Notes: generated by a model from the letters alone, not told the origin. A stretch of DNA of 64,000 bases from Pseudomonas borbori (GCF_900115555.1 NZ_FOWX01000026.1:21051-85050), one strand, 5' to 3'. Counted from the stretch's first letter, positions 1 to 9,400 are shown. Translations and numbers: made by a program.

Positions 1-2
1 CC

Positions 3-1265
3 ATGCAGGCGTTATACCTGCTGGCACTCGAACCGGTATCTGAAACCACAGCCGACAGAAATTCCTATGGTTTTCGTCCTTACCGATCCACGGCAGACGC
101 AATCGAGCAATTGTTCGTCAATCTCGGTCGCAAACACTCTGCGCAGTGGGTCATGGAGGGTGATATCAAAGGGTGCTTCGACAATATCAACCATGACTGG
201 CTGATCACCAATATCCCATTGGACAAGGTGGTCTTACGGAAATGGTTGAAGGCAGGGTATATGGAATCCGGCCTACTGAACCCAACCGAAGCGGGGACTC
301 CGCAAGGAGGCATCATCTCCCCGGTGCTGGCCAATATGGCGCTTGATGGTCTGGAAAAGGTGCTTGAGTCTCGATTCGGGCAACGCAATACCAAAGCCAG
401 CTACAAGACCAAGGTCAACTATGTGCGTTACGCGGACGATTTCGTCATCACCGGTATTTCGAAAGATCTGCTGGAGAACGAGGTTAAACCTATCGTCGAT
501 GCCTTTATGGCAGAGCGTGGGTTGAGCCTCGCGGTGGAGAAGACGTTGTTCACGCATGTATCGGAGGGTTTCGACTTCCTTGGTCAGAATGCTCGCAAGT
601 ACGGTGACAAGCTGCTGATAAAGCCAGCCCACAAGAACGTGAAAGCATTTTTGGCAAAGGTGAAGGCACTAATTGATGGAAACAAAACGCTGCCGGCCAG
701 CTTATTGATAGACAAGCTCAACCCCGTCATTCGGGGGTGGGCCAACTACCACAGGCCGGTGGTCGCCAAGCAGACCTTCAATTATGTGGATTACAGGATC
801 TGGAAATTGCTATGGCGATGGTGCAGGCGGCGACATTTGAATCGCTGCAAACGCTGGATCAAGGAAAAGTACTTCAAGTGTGTGGGAACACGCAGTTGGG
901 TATTTTCCGGGCTTCATCCCAGCGGCAAACTGGCCACCTTGCTGTATGCCAGCGACGTCCCGATCAAGCGGCATACCAAAATCAGAGCGGAAGCCAATCC
1001 TTATGATCCGGCAGACGAGACGTACTTCGAGGAAAGATTAGAATACGCCTGGAGGAACTCGGACGAAGGTAAACGGAAAACGCTGAGGCTTTGGATTGCC
1101 CAGAGCAAGCGCTGTCCCATGTGCAAGCAATTGATCACGTTCGATACGGGGTGGAACATCCACCACATCGTCGAGCGGCACAAAGGCGGAGGCGACGAAC
1201 TGGAAAATTTGGTCTTGCTGCATCCCAACTGTCATCGGCAGCTACACGCTCAGAGAAAACTGTAA
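3..1265 (+). CDS. ltrA: Group II intron reverse transcriptase/maturase with HNH endonuclease (N-terminus outside window)
   Basis: Multifunctional intron protein that assists splicing and copies the intron into new sites. The visible 420 residues begin inside the RT fingers: NSYGFRPYRS lies near residue 20, GTPQGGIISPVLANMAL near 98-114 and the catalytic YADD box near 142. The maturase (X) region follows (NPVIRGWANYH near 240). The C-terminal HNH module has CPMC, a HH pair (NIHHIVERHKGG) and a final LHPNCHRQLH. Roughly the first 100-150 residues of a normal LtrA are missing because the window starts inside the gene; no frameshift is seen. The RT and HNH active sites are intact, so the intron could be mobile. 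The type resembles chloroplast-like bacterial introns. Confidence 0.93.
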   Translation: MQALYLLALEPVSETTADRNSYGFRPYRSTADAIEQLFVNLGRKHSAQWVMEGDIKGCFDNINHDWLITNIPLDKVVLRKWLKAGYMESGLLNPTEAGTPQGGIISPVLANMALDGLEKVLESRFGQRNTKASYKTKVNYVRYADDFVITGISKDLLENEVKPIVDAFMAERGLSLAVEKTLFTHVSEGFDFLGQNARKYGDKLLIKPAHKNVKAFLAKVKALIDGNKTLPASLLIDKLNPVIRGWANYHRPVVAKQTFNYVDYRIWKLLWRWCRRRHLNRCKRWIKEKYFKCVGTRSWVFSGLHPSGKLATLLYASDVPIKRHTKIRAEANPYDPADETYFEERLEYAWRNSDEGKRKTLRLWIAQSKRCPMCKQLITFDTGWNIHHIVERHKGGGDELENLVLLHPNCHRQLHAQRKL

Positions 1266-1605
1266 GGGAGGGTCTCTCCTCCCCTATAGCGACTTAAAGC
1301 AATATGAGCATCACGAGGAGCAGCACAAGCTTCGGGTCTATTCTGAATGTCAATTCCATGAATAATCTCCAAGAGTGAATCTAAAGTTTGTGAAAGAGAA
1401 CGGTTGTTAAGCCGCTCAAGTTCACGCCGCAGAGTGCTAGCACTCTGGTGGTTTGGGCAGATGCGACCTGCCGGCCCCACTTTCGCTCACTTTTACACTT
1501 GGAAAATCAGAACTGGCCTGATCCTATATGCTTAACCGAAGGTAGTTCAAGAGATCAGTGATCTGAGATGCCGGCCCGCACACGTTGTGAGGCTTTCAAA
1601 GGCTT

Positions 1606-1680
1606 GAGCTGTATGCGGGGAAACTCGCACGTACAGTTCTTAGGGGAGGGGTGGCCAGTAATGGTCGCCTCTTACCCGAC
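1606..1680 (+). ncRNA. Group II intron domains V and VI
   Basis: Bases 1606-1640 form the 34-35 nt domain V hairpin. It opens with gagc, has a gcggg/ctcgc upper stem capped by a GAAA tetraloop, and closes with gttct. It is followed by a domain VI-like stem (gtggcc...tggtcgc) with an unpaired A near the base, the expected branch point, and then the 3' end at about 1680. This is direct evidence that the RNA part belongs to the intron and is not degraded at its 3' end. Confidence 0.82.
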
Positions 1681-1707
1681 AGCCAGCCTGCTTCCCGGCA
1701 GTCATTG

Positions 1708-1736
1708 AAAAACCCGCGCCTCGGCGCGGGTTTTTT
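1708..1736 (+). terminator. Intrinsic terminator directly downstream of the intron
   Basis: Perfect stem aacccgcgcc / ggcgcgggtt (1711-1720 and 1723-1732) with a 2-nt loop, preceded by As and followed by TTTTTT. It can work in both directions. It probably terminates the transcript into which the intron inserted; that gene lies before the window. Confidence 0.85.
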
Positions 1737-1740
1737 ATTG

Positions 1741-2099
1741 GGTGCGTGAAAGCCTGCCCGGCTTATGTACGGTGAATGGACTGCATTGCACCTGGCCGAG
1801 GCTGCCAGGCAATGCGCCATGGCGAGTGAGCGAATTACGCCGGCGCCTAACCGCCAGCGGCTGGTGCGGGGGCGCAGAATTTTTGCGTGGTGCGAAAATT
1901 GCTGTAAGTTCCAGCTCGGCTGTCAGCGTGCAACCACCGATTGGTTCGGCCCTGCAGCCAGGGGCTTCAGGGGGAGCTTGTGCGTCGGCGCGCGGAAATG
2001 CGTTCGGGTTACGCGAGTGGTGTTTTGTTACCGTTGGTGACTGGGTAGGGCTTCTGGCCAAGTCTGGTTGTAGTGATAGTTGGCTTGCAGGCGAATGAA
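1741..2099. other. Intergenic stretch, no gene recognised
   Basis: About 360 bases between the terminator and the InaA-type gene. Open frames on both strands give proline/arginine-rich shadow proteins with no recognisable domain or ribosome binding site. It presumably contains the promoter of the downstream gene pair. Confidence 0.5.
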
Positions 2100-2789
2100 A
2101 TGACAGCAGCGATGGTGTTCGATCAGTGGTGGCAACTGCAGGGTGAATGGGTCGAGGAACCGAACCAGCGGCGTGGCGGCGAGAGCGGCGTGCAGCGCCT
2201 GCACCTGGGCGATGGCCAGGTACTCTATGCCAAGCGCCAGGTGGGCCACTTCTACCGCAGCCTGCGTTATCCCTTCGGCCGGCCCACGGTGCTGCGCGAG
2301 CGTGATGCCCTGCTGGCCCTGGAGAAGATCGACGTCAAGGCGCCGAGCCTGCGCTATTGCGATGTGCAGCGCGATGGCGCCGGGTTATGGCGCGGACTGC
2401 TGGTATCGGAGGAGCTGAAAGGCTTTCAGGAGCTCAGCCAGTGGTACGCCGAAGGTGGCCGTGAGCGTTTCGGCGTGGCGGTCAACGAGCAGCTCCTCAC
2501 GCAAGTGGCCGGCATGCTGGCGCGTTTCCACCGGGCGGGCTGGCAGCATGGGAGCCTCTACCAGAAGCATCTGTTCGTGCGAGTCGAACAGGTGGGCGAG
2601 CGCATCGAAGTCGAAACGGCCCTGCTGGACCTGGAAAAGAGCCGGCGACGTTTCAGTGCGCGCCAGGCCGCTCGCCACGACATGCTGCAACTCAAGCGCC
2701 ATTCGTCGTGGGGTGCTGGTGACTGGGATCGATTGGTCTACTGTTACCAGCAAGCGTTTGGCAGCGCTATCAAGGGGTTGCGGTTATGA
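2100..2789 (+). CDS. inaA: Lipopolysaccharide kinase InaA family protein
   Basis: Small kinase-like protein of the InaA/WaaP (Kdo kinase) superfamily, about 229 residues from the ATG at 2100. An upstream in-frame GTG at 2073 would add nine residues, but the ATG gives the usual family start (MTAAMVFDQWWQLQGEW). Visible kinase features are a lysine-bearing strand (LYAKRQVGHFYRS), the catalytic-loop-like segment ARFHRAGWQHGSLYQKHLFV and the DFG-equivalent LLDLEKSR. Family members are thought to act on lipopolysaccharide or respond to stress; the exact substrate is unknown. The gene overlaps the next one by four bases (ATGA), so the two are probably co-translated. Confidence 0.85.
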   Translation: MTAAMVFDQWWQLQGEWVEEPNQRRGGESGVQRLHLGDGQVLYAKRQVGHFYRSLRYPFGRPTVLRERDALLALEKIDVKAPSLRYCDVQRDGAGLWRGLLVSEELKGFQELSQWYAEGGRERFGVAVNEQLLTQVAGMLARFHRAGWQHGSLYQKHLFVRVEQVGERIEVETALLDLEKSRRRFSARQAARHDMLQLKRHSSWGAGDWDRLVYCYQQAFGSAIKGLRL

Positions 2790-3016
2790 AGTTAGAAATT
2801 GCTAGAGGTGTTTTCCTGGTCGCGGCGCTGGGCGTGGCCTCACTGGCCGCCGCTGCCTGGCATGAGCCGGGGCCGGTCATGCTGGGTGACTCCGGCAGTC
2901 TGGAGCGCTGTCCACTGCCGCGCAAAACCAGCAAGGCGATGCAACAGCTTGCCCCGGACAAGGATTTGCTGCTGTTCATGTTCGGCCTGTCGCAGAGCCT
3001 GGCCGGACAGAAATGA
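2786..3016 (+). CDS. Small secreted protein of unknown function
   Basis: 76-residue protein with a clear N-terminal signal or anchor (EIARGVFLVAALGVASLAAAA), probably cleaved after AAAA or AAW. The mature part of about 50 residues has a single Cys in SLERCPLPRKTSKAM and a hydrophobic C-terminal patch (DKDLLLFMFGLSQSL). I do not recognise a characterised family. The four-base overlap with the InaA-type gene and the terminator 37 bases downstream make it the last gene of a two-gene unit. Confidence 0.7.
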   Translation: MKLEIARGVFLVAALGVASLAAAAWHEPGPVMLGDSGSLERCPLPRKTSKAMQQLAPDKDLLLFMFGLSQSLAGQK

Positions 3017-3052
3017 GCGAACGGCCTGCCTGACAGATCCTGCTGCCATACC

Positions 3053-3094
3053 AATGCCGTGCACTCGACCCGAGTGCGCGGCATTGCTGTTTTT
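3053..3094 (+). terminator. Intrinsic terminator after the inaA-like unit
   Basis: 15-bp stem aatgccgtgcactcg / cgagtgcgcggcatt (3053-3067 and 3071-3085, one G-T wobble) with a 3-nt loop, followed by gctgttttt. It also lies between two convergent units, so it may help stop readthrough from the efflux genes. Confidence 0.82.
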
Positions 3095-3163
3095 GCCGAC
3101 TTGCTTTGCCCGGTCCCGCAGCGGCTTGTCGTCAGTCCTGCAGCGTCGCCGCTGGCGTGGCGC

Positions 3164-6100
3164 CTAAGGCGCGGCAGGCTCTGGCGTGGGTTCCGGGTCC
3201 GGCGTGGCCAGCAGGCTATACACGCAGGGCAGGACGAACAGGGTGAACAGGGTGCCCACGGACATGCCGGTGGCGATCACCAGGCCGATGTCGAAACGGC
3301 TCACCGCGCCGGCGCCGCTGGCGAGAATCAGCGGGATCATGGCAAAGACCATGGCCGCGGTGGTCATCAGCACCGGCCGCAGGCGGATCGCCGCGGCTTC
3401 CTCGACCGCCGCGCGGCGCGTCAAGCCGTGGCGGTGACGCAACTGGTTGGCGAACTCGACGATCAGGATGCCGTGCTTGGTGATCAGGCCGATCAGGGTC
3501 ACCAGGCCCACCTGGGTGTAGATGTTCATGCTGGAGAAGCCGAGGAACAGCGGGATCAGCGCGCCGCAGATCGACAGCGGCACCGTGACCAGGATCACCA
3601 GCGGATCGCGGAAGCTCTCGAACTGCGCCGCCAGCACCAGGAAAATCAGGGCCAGGGCCAGGCCGAAGGTGGCGTACAGGGCACTGCCTTCCTGGATGAA
3701 CTGGCGCGCCGCGCCGGCATAGTCGGCGGCGAAGCCGGCCGGAGCTTCCTCGGCCATGATCTGCCGCACGGTCTCGATTGCCTCGCCCATGCTGACGATG
3801 GGCACACCCTGGATGATCGCCGAATTGAGCTGCTGGAACTGGTTGAGTTGGGTCGGCCGCGCGCGATCGTTAACCGTGATCAGGGTCGACAACGGCAGCA
3901 TCTCGCCGCTTTCGCTCTTGACCTGATAGTGGCCGAGCCAGCCCGGGTTGTCGCGGTAGGCGCGTTCGACCTGGGCGATCACCTTGTAGCTGCGCCCATC
4001 GATGGTGAAGCGGTTGATCTCGCCCTCGCCGAGCAGGGTCGCCAGGGTCAGGCCGATATCCTCCATGGACACGCCCATCTGCGCCGCCTTGGCGCGGTCG
4101 ATGTCGACCACCACTTCGGGCTTGTCGAAGGCCAGGTCGATGTCGAGGAAGGCGAACTTGCCGGAGGCCAGGGCGCGTTGCTTGACCCGCTCGGCGACCT
4201 GCAGCAGCGACTCGTAATCGTTCGGCGTATTGATCACGAACTGGAACGGCAGGCCCTCACCGGTGCCCGGCAGCGAGGGCAGGTTGAAGCCGAAGATCTG
4301 CAGGCCGGCGATCCGGTCCAGGCGCGCCTGCACCTGCGGCAGGATCTCCATCTGGGTGCGCTCGCGCTGGTTCCATGGCGTCAGCAGAAAGCCGCCGATG
4401 CCCGATTGCACGCCATTGAAGCCGTTGATCTGGAACGAGGAGTAGTACTCGGGGAACGCCTTGAAGATCTCGACGAACTGCTCGGTATAGCGGTTCAGGT
4501 ACTCGAGATTGGTCGGCTGCGGCGCGTTGGCCATGAGGAAGACGATGCCCTGGTCTTCCTCGGGCGCCAGTTCGCTCTTGGTGAACATCAGCAGCAGCGG
4601 GATCAGGCACAGCACGATCAGGGCGAACACCAGCACCACCGGACGGGTTTCCAGGGTGCCGTGCAGGGCGCGCTGGTAGCGCCGCTTGAGCGAGTCGAAC
4701 AGCAGGTCCAGGCGATGGGCCAGGCCGCTGGGGTTTTCCTCGTGGCGCAGCAGCTTGGCGCACATCATCGGCGACAGGGTCAGGGCGACGATGCCAGAGA
4801 TGATCACCGCGCCAGCCAGGGTCAGGGCGAATTCCTTGAACAGCGCGCCGGTCAGACCCTCGAGAAAGCCGATCGGGGCGTAGACCGCGGCCAGGGTGAT
4901 GGTCATCGACACCACCGGTACGGCGATCTCGCGGGCACCTTCGAGGGCGGCATCGAGAGGCGTCTTGCCCTCCTCGATATGCCGATGGATGTTCTCCACC
5001 ACGACTATGGCGTCGTCAACCACCAGGCCGATGGCCAGGACCATGGCGAGCAGGGTCAGCAGGTTGATCGAATAGCCCATCAGCTGCATGAAGAACAGTA
5101 CGCCGATCATCGACAGCGGGATGGTGATCACCGGGATCAGCACCGAGCGCAGCGCGCCGAGGAACAGGAACACCACGACGATGACGATCAGTACCGCCTC
5201 GAGCAGGGTCTTCACTACCTCGTCGATCGACACCTGGATGAACAGGGTGGCGTCGTAGGCGATGGACACCTTGAGGTTGGGCGGCAGCTGCGCCTCGATC
5301 TCGGGCATGATCTGCCGCACTTCCTTGATCACGTCCAGCGGGTTGGCGCTCGGCGTGCCCTTGATGGCGATGTACACCGAGGGCGTGCCGTCGAACGAGC
5401 TGATCGAGTCGTAGCTCTGCGCGCCCATCTCTACCCGCGCCACATCGCCGAGCAGCACGCGGCTGTCGCCGATGGTTTTCAGCGGGATGGCGGCGAACGC
5501 CTGCGGCGATTTCAGATCGGTGCTGGCATTGATGCTGGTCAGCACATATTCGCCCTTCACTTCGCCGGCGGCGGCGAGGAAGTTGTACTGGCGCACGGCG
5601 TCGTTGATGTCGCTGGCGCTCAGCTCATAGGCGGCCATCTTCAGCGGGTCGAGCCACAGGCGCATGGCGAACACCTGGTTGCCGAGGATTTCCGCTTCGG
5701 CCATGCCTGGCAGGGTGGCCAGCTTGGGTTGGATCACCCGCGACAGGTAGTCGGTAATCTGCGGGTTGCTCAACTGGTCGCTGTAGAAGCTGATGTACAT
5801 CAGCGCCGAGGCGTCGGCCGCTTCCTTGCTCAGTACCGGGTCTTCGGCGTCCTGCGGCAGCTGGTTCTTCACCTCGTTGGCCTTGGCCAGCAGCTCGGTG
5901 AACAGGCGATCGCTGTCGGCGCCGATGCGCGCGTAGATGGACACGGTCGAGACGTTCTGCCGGCTCACCGAGGTCATGTAGTCGATGCCTTCGGCGCTGG
6001 CCAGGCTCTGCTGCAGGGGCTGGGTGATGTAGCCCTGGATGGTCTCGGCATTGGCGCCCGGGTAGGCGGTGGTGACCGTGATCAGGGCGTTCTCCAGCTG

Positions 6101-6214
6101 CGGGTACTGGCGGATGGTCAGCTTGTCGAAGGCCTGCAGGCCGAGCAGGACGATCAGCAGGCTGACCACGGTCGCCAGCACCGGGCGACGGATGAAGGGG
6201 TCGGTAAAGGCCAT
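3164..6214 (-). CDS. mexN: RND efflux inner-membrane transporter, MexN (PA1436)-like
   Basis: Proton-driven RND pump of 1016 residues, the normal size for AcrB-type HAE1 transporters. The N-terminus MAFTDPFIRRPVLATVVSLL and the following segment look most like MexN (PA1436) of P. aeruginosa by recall; MexI-type pumps are the alternative. The TM4 proton-relay pair is present (GLVVDDAIVVVENI), with two large periplasmic loops and a glycine-rich TM11-12 region (LIGLITKHGILIVEFANQL). It is translated 52 bases downstream of its adaptor gene and forms an operon with it. No outer-membrane channel is encoded nearby; MexMN is known to borrow OprM and to export amphenicols. The substrate here is inferred. 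Confidence 0.88.
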   Translation of the reverse strand: MAFTDPFIRRPVLATVVSLLIVLLGLQAFDKLTIRQYPQLENALITVTTAYPGANAETIQGYITQPLQQSLASAEGIDYMTSVSRQNVSTVSIYARIGADSDRLFTELLAKANEVKNQLPQDAEDPVLSKEAADASALMYISFYSDQLSNPQITDYLSRVIQPKLATLPGMAEAEILGNQVFAMRLWLDPLKMAAYELSASDINDAVRQYNFLAAAGEVKGEYVLTSINASTDLKSPQAFAAIPLKTIGDSRVLLGDVARVEMGAQSYDSISSFDGTPSVYIAIKGTPSANPLDVIKEVRQIMPEIEAQLPPNLKVSIAYDATLFIQVSIDEVVKTLLEAVLIVIVVVFLFLGALRSVLIPVITIPLSMIGVLFFMQLMGYSINLLTLLAMVLAIGLVVDDAIVVVENIHRHIEEGKTPLDAALEGAREIAVPVVSMTITLAAVYAPIGFLEGLTGALFKEFALTLAGAVIISGIVALTLSPMMCAKLLRHEENPSGLAHRLDLLFDSLKRRYQRALHGTLETRPVVLVFALIVLCLIPLLLMFTKSELAPEEDQGIVFLMANAPQPTNLEYLNRYTEQFVEIFKAFPEYYSSFQINGFNGVQSGIGGFLLTPWNQRERTQMEILPQVQARLDRIAGLQIFGFNLPSLPGTGEGLPFQFVINTPNDYESLLQVAERVKQRALASGKFAFLDIDLAFDKPEVVVDIDRAKAAQMGVSMEDIGLTLATLLGEGEINRFTIDGRSYKVIAQVERAYRDNPGWLGHYQVKSESGEMLPLSTLITVNDRARPTQLNQFQQLNSAIIQGVPIVSMGEAIETVRQIMAEEAPAGFAADYAGAARQFIQEGSALYATFGLALALIFLVLAAQFESFRDPLVILVTVPLSICGALIPLFLGFSSMNIYTQVGLVTLIGLITKHGILIVEFANQLRHRHGLTRRAAVEEAAAIRLRPVLMTTAAMVFAMIPLILASGAGAVSRFDIGLVIATGMSVGTLFTLFVLPCVYSLLATPDPEPTPEPAAP

Positions 6215-6266
6215 GGGCAGTTCCTATACACCGGCAACGCGCTGAGCGGAGCCGGTTGGCTGTGTG

Positions 6267-7409
6267 CTATTCGGTGGTTTCGACGGCATCGAGCGCATCG
6301 GCGACTATGGCCACGCGGGCGCCGTTATCCAGCTTGAGCTGGCCGGCGCTGACCACCCGTTCGCCGGCCTGCAGGCCCTTGAGAATCACCACCTGACCTT
6401 CGCGGCGTTCGCCGGTCTCGACGAAGCGGCGCTCGACCCGCAGGACCGCTTGGCCGTCGGCAGCGCTGGCTGGACTGTCGGCACCGCCCTCGTCGGCCTG
6501 TTCCTCGATCACGTATACCGAATTGCCGTACAGGGTGTAGGTGATCGCGGTTTCCGGCACCAGCACCTGCGGAGTCTCGCCGACCAGCAGCACCTGCAGG
6601 TTGGCGAACATACCGGGTAGCAGCTTCTCGTCCGGGTTGGCCAGGCTGGCGCGCACCAGCAGGTTGCGTGTGGTCGCCTCGACCTTGGGGTTGATCGCAC
6701 TGATCCGGCCTTCGAATATCTGGTCGGGATAGGCCGCCACCTGGACGCGCACGTCTTGACCGATGGCCAATTGCGGCACGTTCTGCTCCGGCAGGAAGAA
6801 GTCGACGAACAGGGTCGACAGATCCTGCAGGGTGGCGATGGTGGTGCCCGAGGCTAGGTAGTCGCCGACATCGACCTGACGAATGCCGATGGTGCCGGCG
6901 AAGGGCGCGAGGATGCGCTTCTTCGCCAGGGTGGCCTGCAACTGGGCGACGCTGGCGTCGGCTTTCTGCAGCTCGGCGGAGAGCCGGTCGAACTCGCTCC
7001 TGGAGATGGCCTGGCGAGCGATCAGATTGCGTCCGCGCTGGTACTCGACCCGTGCCAGGCCCAGTTCGGCCTGGGCGGTGGCCAGACTGGCCTGTTCCAC
7101 CTCGCTGTCCATCTGGATCAGCGGCTGGCCGAGGCGGACCTTCTCGCCGGACTGGAACAGCACATCGCGTGCGGTGCCGGCGACCTCGACGGTCAGGTCG
7201 ATGCCCTGGAAAGCCTTCAGCGTACCGATGGCCGGCAGGCGGCTCTGCCAGGGCCGTTCGACGGCTTCGGCGGCGTTGACGCTGATTGGTGGCTGCGGCG
7301 TCGAGAACTGCTGGATTTCCCGGTAGATGGCCAGGCCTTTATAGGCGGCGAGGGCGAGTACCATGAGGGCAACCACGCCCAGCATGATCAACATGCGGCG
7401 GAGCAACAT
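6267..7409 (-). CDS. mexM: RND efflux periplasmic adaptor, MexM-like
   Basis: Membrane-fusion protein of 380 residues. It has one N-terminal TM/signal segment (RMLIMLGVVALMVLALAAYKG), then a lipoyl/biotin-like half motif, a helical hairpin with coiled-coil character near residues 100-160 (AELGLARVEYQRGRNLIARQ), a second lipoyl half (APFAGTIGIRQVDVGDYL), and beta-barrel and membrane-proximal domains. It lacks a lipobox cysteine, so it is anchored by the TM helix. It is the first gene of the pair with the RND transporter. The 229-base gap upstream contains the promoter and an inverted repeat (gggcgc at 7492, gcgccc at 7516), but no regulator gene is adjacent. Confidence 0.88.
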   Translation of the reverse strand: MLLRRMLIMLGVVALMVLALAAYKGLAIYREIQQFSTPQPPISVNAAEAVERPWQSRLPAIGTLKAFQGIDLTVEVAGTARDVLFQSGEKVRLGQPLIQMDSEVEQASLATAQAELGLARVEYQRGRNLIARQAISRSEFDRLSAELQKADASVAQLQATLAKKRILAPFAGTIGIRQVDVGDYLASGTTIATLQDLSTLFVDFFLPEQNVPQLAIGQDVRVQVAAYPDQIFEGRISAINPKVEATTRNLLVRASLANPDEKLLPGMFANLQVLLVGETPQVLVPETAITYTLYGNSVYVIEEQADEGGADSPASAADGQAVLRVERRFVETGERREGQVVILKGLQAGERVVSAGQLKLDNGARVAIVADALDAVETTE

Positions 7410-7638
7410 ATTCCGGTTCCTTGGCAGGGCTGATTGGGCCTGGGAATAGGCTAGACGGGCACCTTAGTACCAAGGCTGGGGCAAGTCAAAAGGGCGCATT
7501 TGCAAAAGATTGCGAGCGCCCGCTTGGGTTGCCAGAAGTCGCCAGCTTTCGCTGCAATTGCCGGAAGATGAACGGGTTCTTGCCGTAATTTGCGCGCTGG
7601 GTGCGCCGCCGCGGATGCTCGCAGTGGCGCGGGATGCC

Positions 7639-9270
7639 TCAGGCGCTGAGGTGTCGGGTCACCTCGCGCAACTGACCGGACAGGCCGTGTAGGTTCTGGC
7701 TGGCGGCCTCGGTGCGTTGCACGTTCTGCTGGTTGCTGGTGGCGATCACGGTGATCTCGGTGAGGTTGCGTGAGATGTCCTCGGCCACCGAGGTCTGCTC
7801 CTCGGCGGCGGTGGCAATCTGCCGGTTCATGTCGCGGATCGCCTCCACCGCGCCGGTGATGCGCTGCAGCATGGCGCCGGCCTCGGTGACCTGGGTCACG
7901 CCTTCCTCGCTGCGGCTCTGCCCGCTCTCGATGGCACGTACCGCATTCACCGCGCCGGTCTGCACGGTGTCGATGATCTGGTGGATCTCCGCGGTGGATT
8001 CGGCGGTGCGCTGGGCCAGAGTGCGCACCTCGTCGGCGACCACGGCGAAGCCACGGCCCTGCTCGCCGGCCCGCGCCGCCTCGATGGCGGCGTTGAGGGC
8101 GAGCAGGTTGGTCTGTTCGGCGATGCCGCGGATCACTTCCAGCACCTTGCCGATGCGTGCGCTGTCGGTTTCCAGGCGGCGGATCACGTCGGCGGTGCTG
8201 GCGATCTCGCCGCGCATGCCGGTGATGGTCTGGATGGTCGCCTGCATCACCAGTTCGCCCTGTTGGGCCGACCGGTCGGCATCATCGGCGGCGCTTGCAG
8301 CAGCAGCTGCATGGCGGGCGACCTCTTGGGCGGTGGCGGACATTTCGTGCATGGCCGTGGCGACCTGATCGGTGCGCGAGAACTGTTCGTGGGTGCCCTG
8401 GGCCATCTGGGCGGAGATGGAGCTCAGTTCACTGCTGGCGCTGTCCAGATTGACCGTGCTCTGCTGCAGGCGGCTGAAGGTGTCGGCGAGGAAGTCACGC
8501 AGGGTGTTGGCGGCCTCGGCCAGGCGGCCGAGTTCATCGCCACGGCTGGCGTCGAGGCGTTGGCCGAAGTTGCCCTGACTGAGCTGGGCGATGTGTTCGA
8601 TCAGTCCGCGGATCGGGGTGATCATGTTGCGGTTGACCAGCCACAGGCTGAACAGACCGATCAGCGCGCTGGAGAGCAGCATCACAGTCAGGCCCAGCCA
8701 CACCGTTTGCTCGGCCGAGGCGCTGATGGTCTGCGCTTGCGTCTGGCCATGTTGATTGAGTTGGCTGACCAGCGCGCTCATCTGTTCGCTGGCGGTGCGG
8801 TCTATGCCTTTGACGGCGGCGTCGCCCACTGCCGGCTCGGCCCCGCCAGCGACAAATGCGGCATAACCCTTGCGGTAGGCGTTGCCCATGCCTTGGTGTT
8901 CGTTGCGCAGCCGCTCGATCTGGTTTTGCAATGTGCGGTCCTGCTGCATGCTGGCACTCTCGATCAGTTCGGTCAAAAGCGCCTGCACCTTGCCTTCCTG
9001 GGTCTGAAACTGGTTCCAGTACTTATCCCGGTCGGCCGGGTTCTTGCCGCGCAACAGAACGTTTTTCCACTCCTGAACCTGCACCTTGAATTCGACGTTG
9101 GCACTGTCCACCAGCCGCGAGGCGTGCAGCGTGCCGTCGACGAGGTTGCGGTAGGACTGGATGCTGTTGGATAGGAAGGTGAAGCTGGCCAGGGCAATCA
9201 GCAGGATCAGGATCAAGCTGACACCAAGCAGGCCGAGGATTTGTGCACGCAAGGAGCGTTGTTGGGGCAT
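7639..9270 (-). CDS. Methyl-accepting chemotaxis protein
   Basis: Chemoreceptor of about 543 residues. TM1 is at about 11-33, followed by a helical periplasmic sensor of about 155 residues (four-helix-bundle size), TM2 at about 191-212, HAMP at about 211-265, then the cytoplasmic coiled-coil. The coiled-coil carries the highly conserved hairpin tip (EQTNLLALNAAIEAARAGEQ, about 385-404) that binds CheA/CheW. The start at 9270 (MPQQRSLRAQ) is chosen over the longer frame to 9387 because a cgaggtg ribosome site lies about 11 bases upstream and the extra 39 residues are not membrane-protein-like. The ligand cannot be read from the sequence. Confidence 0.93.
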   Translation of the reverse strand: MPQQRSLRAQILGLLGVSLILILLIALASFTFLSNSIQSYRNLVDGTLHASRLVDSANVEFKVQVQEWKNVLLRGKNPADRDKYWNQFQTQEGKVQALLTELIESASMQQDRTLQNQIERLRNEHQGMGNAYRKGYAAFVAGGAEPAVGDAAVKGIDRTASEQMSALVSQLNQHGQTQAQTISASAEQTVWLGLTVMLLSSALIGLFSLWLVNRNMITPIRGLIEHIAQLSQGNFGQRLDASRGDELGRLAEAANTLRDFLADTFSRLQQSTVNLDSASSELSSISAQMAQGTHEQFSRTDQVATAMHEMSATAQEVARHAAAAASAADDADRSAQQGELVMQATIQTITGMRGEIASTADVIRRLETDSARIGKVLEVIRGIAEQTNLLALNAAIEAARAGEQGRGFAVVADEVRTLAQRTAESTAEIHQIIDTVQTGAVNAVRAIESGQSRSEEGVTQVTEAGAMLQRITGAVEAIRDMNRQIATAAEEQTSVAEDISRNLTEITVIATSNQQNVQRTEAASQNLHGLSGQLREVTRHLSA

Positions 9271-9350
9271 GTTGTGTGACACCTCGAAATAGCGAGTGGG
9301 AGTCGGTTTGCGCAGCGGGTGAGTTGAACCGGTAGCCAAGAAGGGTTGGC

Positions 9351-9400
9351 AGGCTGTGGAAAAAGGTAGCGAGCGAAGGCTAGGCAAGGCGAAAGCAGCC
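9351..9400. repeat. Possible decayed copy of the MITE-like repeat end
   Basis: The stretch ggctgtggaaaaaggtagcg and what follows aligns by eye at roughly 70% with the left end of the inverted-repeat element found at 19652-19797. It lies upstream of the chemoreceptor start. The resemblance is weak and could be chance. Confidence 0.3.

Larger units (their letters stand above)
1..1680 (+). mobile_element. Group II intron, 3' portion (5' end outside window)
   Basis: The region carries an intron-encoded reverse transcriptase/maturase with an HNH domain, followed by RNA that folds as domain V and domain VI. The 3' boundary is placed near 1680, after the sequence ttacccgac, because these introns end in AY and host-like sequence with an intrinsic terminator follows at once. 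The 5' domains I-III and the N-terminal part of the protein lie before base 1. The 340 bases between the ORF stop and domain V are long for the tail of domain IV. They show no gene and may hold an insertion. Confidence 0.85.

Noticed and set aside
3059..6337. Very long plus-strand open frame of 1092 codons opposite mexN
   Set aside because: It is the antisense of the RND transporter; it is rich in Gln, Asp, His and Arg as expected of a shadow of a high-GC gene, and has no domain.
7491..7521. Inverted repeat upstream of mexM as a possible repressor operator
   Set aside because: The arms are only six bases, no regulator is adjacent, and the sequence also fits a weak hairpin after the chemoreceptor gene; evidence is too thin for a separate feature.
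9271..9387. Longer start for the chemoreceptor
   Set aside because: The extra 39 residues lack membrane-protein character, and the start at 9270 has a plausible ribosome site.
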